Positions 37,427-46,197 of a stretch of 64,000 nt of DNA are shown here, in pieces (the first letter of the stretch is position 1; every line of letters begins with the position of its first letter). The stretch is taken from the NCBI GenBank assembly GCA_023417935.1, contig JAEZDY010000018.1, forward strand, positions 1 to 64,000, given 5' to 3'. The DNA comes from Bacteroidota bacterium. GTDB lineage: Bacteria > Bacteroidota > Bacteroidia > Bacteroidales > Lentimicrobiaceae. Below the pieces are notes generated by a model. The model saw nothing but the letters and a program-made list of their open reading frames with translations, had not been told where the DNA came from and searched no databases. Position numbers and translations under genes: made by a program.

Positions 37427-38020
37427 ATGAAATCCTACTTCGTTTTAACCATAGTATCAGCCCTCCTCATTCTGACTTCCTGCAACCAGGCTAATAATGA
37501 CCAGGCACAAACACAACAAACACCCGGTTCGACTTCAGCAACTGAAAACCTCATTCAGGCTGACACCTCATCAGCTGAACCTATCGATGCAACAAAGGAT
37601 GTAGAGACAGGTGAACAGACTCCAGAAACACAGACTTCAGGGGAACAAAAGCAAGAAGTGGCAATGCTAAATCCACCACATGGACAGCCTAACCACCGCT
37701 GCGATATTCCTGTTGGAGCACCATTAAATTCGGCTCCTGCCCCGAAAACGACAAACACAACACCTGCATCAACAACTTCAACCTCAGCAACAACCTCAAC
37801 TGTAACAAATGCAGCTAATAAACCACAGGTTTCATCCACAACATCGGGTGCTGTAAATAATTCATTTTCACCAACCGTTGAGAATGCCAGTAAGTTGAAC
37901 AATCCTCAAAGGCAAACCACCAGCACAACAGCAAACAAAGGCCCTAAACCAGCAACAAATCCAGCCCATGGACAGCCGTATCATCGGTGCGATATTGCAG
38001 TGGGAAGTCCATTGCCTTAG
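37427..38020 (+). CDS. Thr/Ser-rich lipoprotein with two HGQPxHRCDIxVGxPL motifs
   Basis: 197 residues from the ATG at 37427; the frame opens at 37370 but the lipoprotein signal MKSYFVLTIVSALLILTSC starts here, with lipobox LTSC. The mature protein is a low-complexity Thr/Ser/Gln/Asn linker carrying the motif HGQPNHRCDIPVGAPL near residue 83 and HGQPYHRCDIAVGSPLP at the very end. The motif occurs in other Bacteroidota hypotheticals. The His-x4-His-Arg-Cys arrangement could bind metal or heme, but that is speculation. It is exported and probably periplasmic or surface-exposed. Confidence 0.75.
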   Translation: MKSYFVLTIVSALLILTSCNQANNDQAQTQQTPGSTSATENLIQADTSSAEPIDATKDVETGEQTPETQTSGEQKQEVAMLNPPHGQPNHRCDIPVGAPLNSAPAPKTTNTTPASTTSTSATTSTVTNAANKPQVSSTTSGAVNNSFSPTVENASKLNNPQRQTTSTTANKGPKPATNPAHGQPYHRCDIAVGSPLP

Positions 38021-38027
38021 GGACATA

Positions 38028-38107
38028 GCATAGAGCATTGGGCTGTCAGTTATCGGCCAGGCAACCGTCATTCCGAACTCCGCTTTTGGGCGGAGTGATG
38101 AATCTCC
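38028..38107. repeat. AGCATAGAGCAT words plus CTCCGC hairpin element
   Basis: 38028-38045 has ACATAGCATAGAGCA words. 38066-38107 is the CGTCATTCCGAACTCCGC element with hairpin ACTCCGC/GCGGAGT and a GAATCTC tail; other copies at 51035, 53281 and 54371. Confidence 0.75.
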
Positions 38108-38126
38108 TTTGCTCTCTGCTTTTTCT

Positions 38127-38134
38127 TATATTTG
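38127..38134 (+). promoter_or_regulatory. TATATTTG promoter box
   Basis: -7 box 16 bp upstream of the ATG at 38151, with TTTG at 38108-38111 as a possible -33 element. Confidence 0.4.
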
Positions 38135-38150
38135 CTCAAAACTCTGAAAA

Positions 38151-39117
38151 ATGAAGAACCTCTGTTTTTTTCTTTTAGCCCTGTTTTTGAGCGGGAATGT
38201 GCTTTCGCAGGAAGCCCCACAAGCTGTGAAGGACCTTGAAAATAAGATCGTTTCACTTGAGCATCAGCTTGATGCCATTAAGAAAGCAGTTGACGATGTG
38301 CAATGGTTTAACCGGGTTGGCGATGTGGCTTTTATTGATAAGGTTTACATTACTGGTCCGCCGATTTCCAAAAAACAGCAGGATAAAAAACCTGATGCGA
38401 TGGGTATAAGCAATCCCCTACCACGCCCATATCATCAGGGAGCTGATGGCTCAGCAATATATTGTTGTTGCACCCGAATACCGTGGGAGCACAGGCTACG
38501 GCAAGGACTTTTATGAGAAGATAGATTACGGAGGACTGGAGATTGGCGATGTAAACGCCAGTCGCGATTATATGGTTGAAAACTATGAGATGGTTGATAA
38601 AAACAGGGTCGGTATCATCGGCTGGAGCCATGGCGGATTGATAGCTCTGATGTGTGTATTCGACAATCCTGAAAAGTACGCAGTGTGCTTTGCGGGTGTT
38701 CCGGTGAGCGACCTGATTGCACGGATGGGTTATTATGATGATGAATACAGGGCACTGTTCTCCGCCGACTACCACATCGGCAAAGAAGCCAAAGACGATG
38801 TCAACGAGTACCGCCGCCGATCTCCCGTATGGAATGTCCATAAGCTCAAAACACCGCTGCTGATACACACCAACACCAACGACGATGATGTGTATTCACT
38901 TGAAGTGGAGCACCTCATCAAGGCGCTGAAAGCTGAAGGCAAGAAATTTGAATACGAAATATTTGATAATGTTGAAGGCGGCCACTCATTCGACCGCATC
39001 GACACCCGTATCGCTAAAGAAATCAGGCTCAAAATCTACGATTTCCTCGATAAACAGCTGAATGCCCCGAGGAAGCTAAAGAGCGTCGCGGATATTAACA
39101 AAGCGGCCTACCGGTAA
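38151..39117 (+). pseudogene. Secreted prolyl-oligopeptidase-like hydrolase with internal deletion and frameshift
   Basis: The first frame gives a signal peptide (MKNLCFFLLALFLSGNVLS), a short coiled coil and VGDVAFIDKVYITGPPISKK to AMGISNP near 38415. The second frame is recognisable from YHAHIIREL (near 38420), with catalytic Ser in GWSHGG, then VSDLIARMGYYDDEYR, TPLLIHTNTNDDDV and GGHSFDRIDT (catalytic His). In the intact family about 45 residues (domain entry and the HGG oxyanion strand) lie between these segments. Their loss together with a frame change means no active enzyme can be made unless an alternative start in the second frame is used. Confidence 0.8.
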
Positions 39118-39120
39118 AGT

Positions 39121-39266
39121 CCCCTCACCCCCCGGCCCCCTACTCCCGTAGGGAGAGGGGGAGCAAAGTTTGGTCGATTAACAATTTTGAGATAGCCCTA
39201 AAAAAACAACCTTTGAACGCGCGCAGCGCATTGAACGCCGCAGGCTTTGAACAACTTTTGAACTAT
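39121..39266. repeat. REP copy and TTGAAC array with GCGC and GCC hairpins
   Basis: 39121-39164 is a REP-like CCCTCACCCC...GGGAGAGGGGGAG copy. 39212-39266 has TTGAAC words around GCGCGCAGCGC and GCCGCAGGC mini-hairpins. It lies between convergent genes. Confidence 0.75.
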
Positions 39267-39283
39267 GCTCTAAGCCCTACGCT

Positions 39284-40522
39284 CTATGCCTTTTTCAAAC
39301 TCTGCATATCAATCACAAACCGATACTTCACATCCCCTTTCAACAACCGCTCGTAGGCTTCGTTGATCTGGCTGATGTCGATCATCTCGATATCGGATAC
39401 GATGTTGTGCTTGCCGCAGAAGTCGAGCATCTCCTGGGTTTCTTTGATACCACCAATCATGGAACCGGCAAGTGTGCGGCGGTAAGGGATAATGCTGAAA
39501 GCCTCTACAGGCAGCGGATGTTCAGGTGCGCCGACAAGCACAAGCGATCCGTCTACGCGCAGCAACTTCAGGTAACTGTTGATATCATGTTGTGCTGAAA
39601 CAGCATCGAGTACAAAGTGAAGCTTGCCTGTGTACCGCTGCATCTGATCATTGTCCTTTGACAGCACTACATCATCAGCACCCAGTTTCCTGGCATCCTC
39701 TACTTTCGATTCCGATGTAGTGAATACAACCACCTCCGCTCCCATCGCTTTAGCGATCTTAACGGCCATATGACCCAATCCGCCCAGACCCACAACGCCA
39801 ATCTTCATGCCCGGGCCTACATTCCAGTGTTTCAATGGCGAATAGGTCGTAATGCCGGCACACAACAGCGGTGCAGTTGCAGGCAGATCAAGGTTTTCGG
39901 GCACCCGCAGTACAAAATCTTCTGTTACCACAATACTTTCACTGTAACCACCATAAGTCCGGGCACCCAGATACTTGTCGGGCGAATTATAAGTTTGGAT
40001 ATTCGCAACAGCGCAATACTGTTCCAGTCCTTCCCTGCAGTAATCACATTGCTGGCAACTATCCACCATGCAGCCCACCGCGGCAAGGTCGCCCACTTTA
40101 AACTTTTTCACCTCTTCACCAACGGCCGTAACCTTCCCAACTATTTCATGGCCAGGCACGCAGGGATATTTGGTTCCATGCCACTCATTTCGAGCCGTAT
40201 GCAGATCGGAATGACACACCCCGCAATATAATATTTCAATCTCAACATCGCGCGGCGTTGCAGCCCTCCGCCTGATGCTCATTTGCTGTAACTGCGCATC
40301 GGCAGCTTCTGTGCCATATGCTTTTACTTCCCTGGTTCTGAGGGTTGTTCCACCTTCTGCTGAACTACCACCAGGCTGTGCGGCTGGAATGGAAGCCCGT
40401 TCAATTATCTTATCAAGTTCACCGCGATCTAGCCATACTCCTCTGCAGGTAGGACAATAATCTATTTCAATACCTTGTCTTTCTGACATCACAAGGTTTA
40501 CATTACATTTCGGACAGTTCAT
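39284..40522 (-). CDS. Fusion of a TFIIB-type zinc ribbon and a YahK-like zinc alcohol dehydrogenase
   Basis: 412 residues. Residues 1-42 are a complete zf-TFIIB-like ribbon (CPKC at 3-6, CPTC at 23-26, GVWLDRGELDKII), normally a separate small protein. After a Pro/Gly/Ser linker, residue 65 onward is a full medium-chain alcohol dehydrogenase: catalytic zinc ligands in CGVCHSDLH and GHEIVG, structural zinc cysteines in SCQQCDYCREGLEQYC, nucleotide-binding GLGGLGHMAVK. YahK/CAD-type enzymes reduce aldehydes with NADPH in the cytosol. The native dehydrogenase start (before VKAYGTEAADAQLQQ) has no Met here, so the two are one reading frame. The fusion may be functional or a deletion product. Confidence 0.85.
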   Translation of the reverse strand: MNCPKCNVNLVMSERQGIEIDYCPTCRGVWLDRGELDKIIERASIPAAQPGGSSAEGGTTLRTREVKAYGTEAADAQLQQMSIRRRAATPRDVEIEILYCGVCHSDLHTARNEWHGTKYPCVPGHEIVGKVTAVGEEVKKFKVGDLAAVGCMVDSCQQCDYCREGLEQYCAVANIQTYNSPDKYLGARTYGGYSESIVVTEDFVLRVPENLDLPATAPLLCAGITTYSPLKHWNVGPGMKIGVVGLGGLGHMAVKIAKAMGAEVVVFTTSESKVEDARKLGADDVVLSKDNDQMQRYTGKLHFVLDAVSAQHDINSYLKLLRVDGSLVLVGAPEHPLPVEAFSIIPYRRTLAGSMIGGIKETQEMLDFCGKHNIVSDIEMIDISQINEAYERLLKGDVKYRFVIDMQSLKKA

Positions 40523-40693
40523 GGTTTTCTATATTTGATGAATTGATTTACTTAATGCGTTCGTTGAGATTTTAATACATCAAATATAACTACAAAAACA
40601 GGGGTATTTTGGATTTTAATAAAAGTTAACATTCTCTTCTATGTGCTTTTTCCTTTACTTTGATGTGAATTATGCACTTCAAAATAAATTTAC

Positions 40694-40882
40694 ATGCTCA
40701 AAAATAAATTCTTATTAGCACTGCTTCTAAAGGCGCTTATTTTTATGGTACTGATGACATTGTTTAATTACATCACCATATATAAAAATGATTTGGAGCG
40801 AGCTCTTTTACAGGCCGCAGGAGCAGGTGTGTTTTATGCAATTACGCTGTATTTCTTTGAGAGGAAGCATTGGAAGGCTTAG
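40694..40882 (+). CDS. Small two-helix membrane protein
   Basis: 62 residues: hydrophobic helix at about 5-28 (LLALLLKALIFMVLMTLFNY), short polar turn IYKNDLERA, second helix at about 38-55 (LQAAGAGVFYAITLYFF) and a basic tail. Such hairpin proteins are common in Bacteroidota and uncharacterised. Length and the membrane pattern make it more credible than a chance frame, but there is no further support. Intergenic word repeats begin at its stop codon. Confidence 0.55.
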   Translation: MLKNKFLLALLLKALIFMVLMTLFNYITIYKNDLERALLQAAGAGVFYAITLYFFERKHWKA

Positions 40883-40953
40883 GGCAGAAAGCATAGGACA
40901 GAGAGCATAGAGCAGTGAGCATAGGGCAAAGTGTATAGAGCATAGAGCAAAGA
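40879..40953. repeat. AGAGCATAG word array
   Basis: Seven or eight units of AG(A/G)GCA(A/T)AG-like words (about 8-10 bp period) between 40879 and the promoter of the NtrC-like gene. Reverse-complement relatives are at 39266-39292 and 50041-50085. Confidence 0.75.
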
Positions 40954-40962
40954 CATTTATTG

Positions 40963-40970
40963 TATTTTTG
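40963..40970 (+). promoter_or_regulatory. Promoter box directly at the NtrC-like gene
   Basis: TATTTTTG followed by only four T residues and the ATG at 40975, the third case in this window of a -7 box against a start codon. Confidence 0.4.
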
Positions 40971-40974
40971 TTTT

Positions 40975-42345
40975 ATGGCGCTGATTAAGGGTTCAGTATT
41001 GGTTATTGATGATGATGCCGATGTGCTTACGGCTCTGCAGCTTTTTTTGAAGGGCGAGGTGCAGCATGTGTTTACGGAAAGGAATCCGCAGAATGTTGCT
41101 TCTTTGCTTGCAACTGAGGCGATTGACCTGGTGCTGCTGGATATGAACTTTAATGCTTCAGTGAATACCGGCAATGAGGGGCTTTACTGGCTTAAGCGGA
41201 TCAGGGAGATGAAACCCGGTTTGCCGGTGGTAATGATCACTGCATATGGTGATATTGACCTTGCTGTAAAGTCACTTAAAGAAGGTGCTTCTGATTTTGT
41301 GGTCAAACCCTGGCATAATGACCGTCTTTTGTCGGTAATAGATGATTTGCTTAACAAGAAGGGTAAGAAAAACCGGCAAACTACATCTTCAGTAACTGAA
41401 AGTTTAGGAGGTACTGAATCTGAGCAGACAATTATCGGTCACAGTGAGCCAATGTCAGCTATCTTCACTATTATCGACAAAATTGCACCTACTGATGCCA
41501 ATGTACTTATTCTGGGAGAGAACGGTACGGGCAAGGAGCTGATCGCCATGGCTATACATGACAAATCACTTCGCAGTGAAGCCCCCTATGTCAGAGTAGA
41601 TGTAGGTGCCCTTTCTGAATCGTTGTTTGAAAGCGAGCTATTCGGGCATAAAAAGGGAGCATTTACTGATGCACATGACGACAGGCAGGGCCGGTTTGTT
41701 GCTGCTGATGGAGGCACCTTGTTTCTGGATGAAATCGGCAACATAAGCATCAGTCAGCAGTCAAAGCTACTTACTGTGTTGCAGAGTCGCCAGATAATTC
41801 CGCTTGGGTCCAATCAACCTATTGATGTTAACATCAGGTTGATCTGCGCCACCAATCTTCCACCGGCTGAACTGGCTAATGAAAAGCGCTTCCGGAAAGA
41901 TCTGATTTACCGAATCAACACTATTGACATTGTGGTCCCACCCCTCCGAAACCGCAAAGACGATATACCATTATTGGCCAGCCATTTCCTGAAACTATAC
42001 AGCAATAAGTATTTCAAGCCGGGACTGAACATCTCCAAATCTGCCATTGAGAAACTTATTAAATACCGTTTTCCGGGAAACGTAAGGGAGCTTCAGTATA
42101 TGATGGAAAGGGCAGTGATCATGTGCGACGAAAGGGAACTGAAACCTTCTGACCTAATCTTCTCCCCTATTGAATATAATGTTGAAGAGCCGGAAGATGA
42201 AAACGCAACACATCTTAGCGACATAGAAAAAAGAACCATACTCAGGGTAATTGAAAAGAACAACGGCAATATCTCAGCAGCTGCAAGGGAATTGGGCATC
42301 ACCCGCACAGCATTGTATAGAAGGTTAAACAGGTACGAGCAATAG
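40975..42345 (+). CDS. NtrC-family sigma-54 response regulator
   Basis: 456 residues from the ATG at 40975 (a start at 40960 would overlap the promoter box). Receiver 1-125 with phosphoacceptor Asp in LVLLDMNF and Lys in VVKPW; AAA+ domain about 145-375 with Walker A GENGTGKEL, Walker B GGTLFLDEIG and arginine finger region FRKDLIYRI; Fis-type helix-turn-helix at the end (NNGNISAAARELGITRTALYRRL). The sigma-54 contact loop reads GAFTDA instead of GAFTGA, a variant I associate with Bacteroidota regulators of this type. It is coupled to the adjacent kinase and probably controls the nearby ABC transporter. Confidence 0.88.
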   Translation: MALIKGSVLVIDDDADVLTALQLFLKGEVQHVFTERNPQNVASLLATEAIDLVLLDMNFNASVNTGNEGLYWLKRIREMKPGLPVVMITAYGDIDLAVKSLKEGASDFVVKPWHNDRLLSVIDDLLNKKGKKNRQTTSSVTESLGGTESEQTIIGHSEPMSAIFTIIDKIAPTDANVLILGENGTGKELIAMAIHDKSLRSEAPYVRVDVGALSESLFESELFGHKKGAFTDAHDDRQGRFVAADGGTLFLDEIGNISISQQSKLLTVLQSRQIIPLGSNQPIDVNIRLICATNLPPAELANEKRFRKDLIYRINTIDIVVPPLRNRKDDIPLLASHFLKLYSNKYFKPGLNISKSAIEKLIKYRFPGNVRELQYMMERAVIMCDERELKPSDLIFSPIEYNVEEPEDENATHLSDIEKRTILRVIEKNNGNISAAARELGITRTALYRRLNRYEQ

Positions 42346-42353
42346 GAAAACCG

Positions 42354-43640
42354 ATGAGCAATGAAATACTATACAATATTTTGATCGTTGTATTGATCAT
42401 TATCATCCTCATTCTGTTGAGGCAGCTTTTTATATACTCTCGCGAATTCGGCAGGTTTGCTGAATCGATAAAATACCGTGATTTCTCGAGGAATTATAAA
42501 GCACCAAAAGGTAAAGCACCCTTGAGTATAAAGCGTGGCTACAATATGATATTTGCGCCCATGCAAAGGATGAAGAGCGGTTTCAATATGATACAAGATA
42601 CATTCCGTACGGTTTCAACGGAGAAGGAAACACAGTACCAGTATCTGCAAATAGTACTTGAAATGGTCGACACCGGCATTCTGGCGTATGAGACTGACAG
42701 CGGCAAAGTAATGTGGATGAACGATGCACTGAAAGACCTTCTGGGAATACCCTATCTCAAAACCATCGAATCGCTTCACAAGAGAGACCCTGCACTTTAC
42801 AACCACCTGACGGCACTGCAGCCCGGCGAACGGAAAATCATCACTGTAAAGCACAACCAGCAGAACATCAAAGTGGTATTGTCGGTAACAGGGTTTATTA
42901 CCGACGGTGTGCCTTACAGCCTGGTGGCATTCCAGAATGTTCATGAGGCACTTGATGAAACAGAATCAAAGGCATGGCAGCGGCTGCTGAGTGTGATGAC
43001 GCATGAGATCATGAATTCGGTTGCTCCCATTGCTTCATTGGCCTCCACATTGCAGAAGAGAGTTAAAGAGCTGCCCGATGCAGGAAATGATCAGGTAAGT
43101 GATATCGAACTGGGCATTGAAACCATAAAAAACAGGAGCGAGGGACTACTGCGTTTTGCTGAAGTGTACCGCAACCTGTACAAAGTAACAGGTGGTAAAT
43201 TCACCCCTGTGCGGATAAGTGAATTATTCGGAAACATGCACCGGCTGATGAGACCCAGAATGGAACAGTTGCAGATCACTACTGACATCATCATGAAAGA
43301 GCCACTGCTTGAAGTTAAGATTGACCGTGGATTGATTGAACAGGTACTGATCAACCTGATGCTAAATGCCATTGACGCCGTAAAGGAATCCCCCGAACCC
43401 CACATCAGGCTGACTGCCTATACTGATAACGACAACCGGCCCATCATCACAGTAGCTGATAACGGTACCGGCATCCCGGAGGATATACTTGACAAGATAT
43501 TCATCCCCTTCTTCAGCACCAAAAAGAACGGCAACGGCATAGGCCTCCCCCTCTGCAAACAGATCATGCAGGTACATAAAGGCACTGTATCAGTGCAATC
43601 AATCCCAAACGAAGGAACTATTGTGTTTCTAAGGTTTTAA
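42354..43640 (+). CDS. NtrB-like membrane sensor histidine kinase
   Basis: 428 residues. One membrane helix (residues 5-25), a PAS-like segment (about 95-205), then a HisKA-like domain with VMTHEIMNSVAPIASL (phosphoacceptor His) and HATPase_c with N box NLMLNAIDAV, G1 DNGTGIP and G2 GNGIGLPLC. It has few periplasmic residues, so the signal is probably sensed in the membrane or cytosol. It begins 8 bp after the regulator gene, so the two are an operon. This pair typically neighbours MacB-type ABC transporters in Bacteroidota, as here. Confidence 0.88.
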   Translation: MSNEILYNILIVVLIIIILILLRQLFIYSREFGRFAESIKYRDFSRNYKAPKGKAPLSIKRGYNMIFAPMQRMKSGFNMIQDTFRTVSTEKETQYQYLQIVLEMVDTGILAYETDSGKVMWMNDALKDLLGIPYLKTIESLHKRDPALYNHLTALQPGERKIITVKHNQQNIKVVLSVTGFITDGVPYSLVAFQNVHEALDETESKAWQRLLSVMTHEIMNSVAPIASLASTLQKRVKELPDAGNDQVSDIELGIETIKNRSEGLLRFAEVYRNLYKVTGGKFTPVRISELFGNMHRLMRPRMEQLQITTDIIMKEPLLEVKIDRGLIEQVLINLMLNAIDAVKESPEPHIRLTAYTDNDNRPIITVADNGTGIPEDILDKIFIPFFSTKKNGNGIGLPLCKQIMQVHKGTVSVQSIPNEGTIVFLRF

Positions 43641-43823
43641 CAACTTTTGAACGCGCAAAGCGCTTTGAACGCCGAAGGCTTTGAACAACTTTTGAACGCG
43701 CAAAGCGCTTTTAACGCTGAAGGCTTTGAACAACTTTTGAACGCGCAAAGCGCTTTGAACAACTTTTGAACAACTTTTGAACCCCTTGAACCCCTTGAAC
43801 TCTCCTTGAACGCGCGAAGCGCC
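43641..43823. repeat. TTGAAC array with GCGC and GCC mini-hairpins (longest copy)
   Basis: About ten TTGAAC words between convergent genes. Spacers alternate CAACTT and mini-hairpins GCGCAAAGCGC (three times), GCCGAAGGC, GCTGAAGGC and GCGCGAAGCGC, then CCC and CTC spacers of 9-bp period near 43778-43800. Confidence 0.8.
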
Positions 43824-43824
43824 G

Positions 43825-46197
43825 TTATTCCGATTTCAAATAAGTAACCGGCTTTGCCCTTGCGGCTTTGATGGCCCGGGTAACCACGGTGAAGAGGGCT
43901 ATAGTTATGGCTATAGCGGCAGCAAGCAGGAATATCCACCATTTCAAAGCGGTAGTGTAAGCAAAGTTGTTAAGCCAGCGTTCCATAATAAAATAACCAG
44001 CAGGAATAGCCAGGGCTGTGGCAATAAGCACCGGCTTCAGTAAATCCTTTGAAAGCAACAGCACAATGCTCTTCACTGACGAGCCCAGCACTTTCCTTAT
44101 ACTGATCTCTTTACTGCGCTTAGCTGCGGTAAATGAAGCTAGTCCGAACAAGCCGAGGCAGGCTATAAAAATGGCCAAACCGGCAAAAATGGAAAGAATC
44201 TTTTGCTGCCGTAGATCAGCTTTGTACATTTCACCAAATTTCTGATCGAGGAAAATGAACTCAAATGGGTATCCTGAAGCGGCACTGCGGTATTCGTTGC
44301 CAATAACCTCTAACCCCTGGGTTATATTTCCGCTGTTTAATCTGATTAGAACAACTCTTCTGTCGTCATTGGGCGCAATAACCAGTGCGTCTATTTTCTC
44401 CTTTAACGACAGGAAATGAAAGTCCTCCACAACCCCTACAATAGTCCTTCTTATTGTGTCGCGCATATTGTTCTTTATCCACTTACCAACAGCTTCTTCG
44501 GGAGTAAACCCCAGCATGGATGCAGCAGTGCGGTTAATGATTACAGCTTTGGTGGAATCTGTTCCATACTCAGGCGACATGTCCCTCCCGGCAATTACCT
44601 TCAGGCCAATCGTTTCCACAGCTTCAAAATCGGCGAACAAAGTACGCGCCTTGAAATATTCCTCCTGATCCTGGGCTTCAAATATAAACATATCAAAAAA
44701 ACCTCCAGGCTCTCCTGACATAAGCGATACTGATACTACTTCAGGGCGTTTTTCAAGTTCACGTTTGAAGGTTATAAGGCGATCACGAATCTGCGAATTG
44801 TCAACCCTTACTATCACCGTTTGCTCCTTGTTATACCCCAGGTCCTTCGATCTGATGTATTTCATCTGGCTCATAATAATAATGGTTCCTACAATCAATA
44901 TAACAGAAATGGCAAACTGCAAAACTACCAATGCTTGTCTGAACAAGGCACCTCCCTTACCCGGTACTAGTTTTCCCCTTAGCGCCTGCACAGGTAAAAA
45001 AGCTGCCAAAATGAACGCAGGATAACTTCCCGCAAGGAAACCTGCAACTATAACCACCCCAAGCAAAAATAGCCATATCATGGGCGAATTCCACGATACT
45101 GTGAGCTGGTATCCCAGCAAATCATTATATAATGGCATCATATAGTTAAGTAGCGCAATAGCCAACACGCATGAAATGAGCGTTATCATAACTGACTCAC
45201 CTATAAACTGTATGATCAGTTGTTTGCGTCGCGCTCCCATCACTTTACGCAAGCCCACTTCCTTCGACCGGTCAACCGCCCTGATGGTTGAGAGATTCAC
45301 AAAATTAATACTCGCAATCAGCAATATAAAAGCTGCTATCGAAAGGAAAATGAGTACCACTCGTTTATCACCATGCTTCACATTATCAAATGCTGATGCC
45401 GGTTCAAAATAAATATCAGTTAAAGGTGTAAGGCTTAGCCCAAAACTTATTCCAAGGTCTCTTATATCCTTATTCAGATGCTTTTCCATAAAAGCCGGAA
45501 ACCGCTCCTCAATTTTTGCTGCACTTGCATGTTCATCAAGCAGAACATAAGTAAAATTATTGTTGTTGGTCCACCCATTAAACCATGGTGCACTCGTTAC
45601 CAGGCTTACGGGTACCACCAAATCAAAGTCGAGATGTGAATTAGTAGGCACATCCTTACAAACGCCTGTAACCCGCAATGTATACTCATTATCCATCCTT
45701 ATCATCCTACCCATTGGGTCGCTTTCGCCGAAATACTTTTTAGCAGTAGTTTCGGTGAGCACCAAACTATGCGGATCATCAAGCGCAGTGGCAGGGTCAC
45801 CTTTCACCATCGGAAATGAAAAGAATGTGAAAAATGTTGAATCAGCCAGAAATAATTTTTTTTCATTGAATGCTTTGTCGTCAAAAGCAACCAACCCGTT
45901 ACCGATAAGGACCCGCACAGCAGTCTTAATCTCCCCCGGAAAATCGTTCAGCAGGGCTGGTGCATAGGGTCCTGAAAGGTAAGGAACACGCAGGTCTGAC
46001 TTCGAATTCGTCCTCATCACCCTGTAAATGCGGTCCTTTTTATCATGGAATTTATCATAGCTGAACTCATGCATGATATACAGGAAAATCATCATACATA
46101 CCGTAATACCAATAGTCAGTCCCAGCACATTGATCAATGAAAACATCTTGCTCTTCACCAGATTGCGCCATGCAATCAACACATAATTCCTAAACAT
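43825..46197 (-). CDS. MacB-type ABC transporter permease (FtsX family)
   Basis: 790 residues from the ATG at 46197 (MFRNYVLIAWRNLVKSK is a typical start for this family; the frame opens seven codons earlier). First helix about 20-42, a large periplasmic MacB_PCD domain (50-280), three helices (FtsX domain, 285-420), a second helix (430-455), a second periplasmic domain and a second FtsX domain to the end (LASFTAAKRSKEISIRKVLG). Such permeases use mechanotransmission to move peptides, lipoproteins or antibiotics between inner membrane and periplasm. It overlaps its ATPase by 8 bp. Confidence 0.88.
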   Translation of the reverse strand: MFRNYVLIAWRNLVKSKMFSLINVLGLTIGITVCMMIFLYIMHEFSYDKFHDKKDRIYRVMRTNSKSDLRVPYLSGPYAPALLNDFPGEIKTAVRVLIGNGLVAFDDKAFNEKKLFLADSTFFTFFSFPMVKGDPATALDDPHSLVLTETTAKKYFGESDPMGRMIRMDNEYTLRVTGVCKDVPTNSHLDFDLVVPVSLVTSAPWFNGWTNNNNFTYVLLDEHASAAKIEERFPAFMEKHLNKDIRDLGISFGLSLTPLTDIYFEPASAFDNVKHGDKRVVLIFLSIAAFILLIASINFVNLSTIRAVDRSKEVGLRKVMGARRKQLIIQFIGESVMITLISCVLAIALLNYMMPLYNDLLGYQLTVSWNSPMIWLFLLGVVIVAGFLAGSYPAFILAAFLPVQALRGKLVPGKGGALFRQALVVLQFAISVILIVGTIIIMSQMKYIRSKDLGYNKEQTVIVRVDNSQIRDRLITFKRELEKRPEVVSVSLMSGEPGGFFDMFIFEAQDQEEYFKARTLFADFEAVETIGLKVIAGRDMSPEYGTDSTKAVIINRTAASMLGFTPEEAVGKWIKNNMRDTIRRTIVGVVEDFHFLSLKEKIDALVIAPNDDRRVVLIRLNSGNITQGLEVIGNEYRSAASGYPFEFIFLDQKFGEMYKADLRQQKILSIFAGLAIFIACLGLFGLASFTAAKRSKEISIRKVLGSSVKSIVLLLSKDLLKPVLIATALAIPAGYFIMERWLNNFAYTTALKWWIFLLAAAIAITIALFTVVTRAIKAARAKPVTYLKSE

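Noticed and set aside
38350..38868. 172-codon minus-strand frame over the hydrolase pseudogene
   Set aside because: Antisense shadow; the plus-strand protein has recognisable catalytic motifs.
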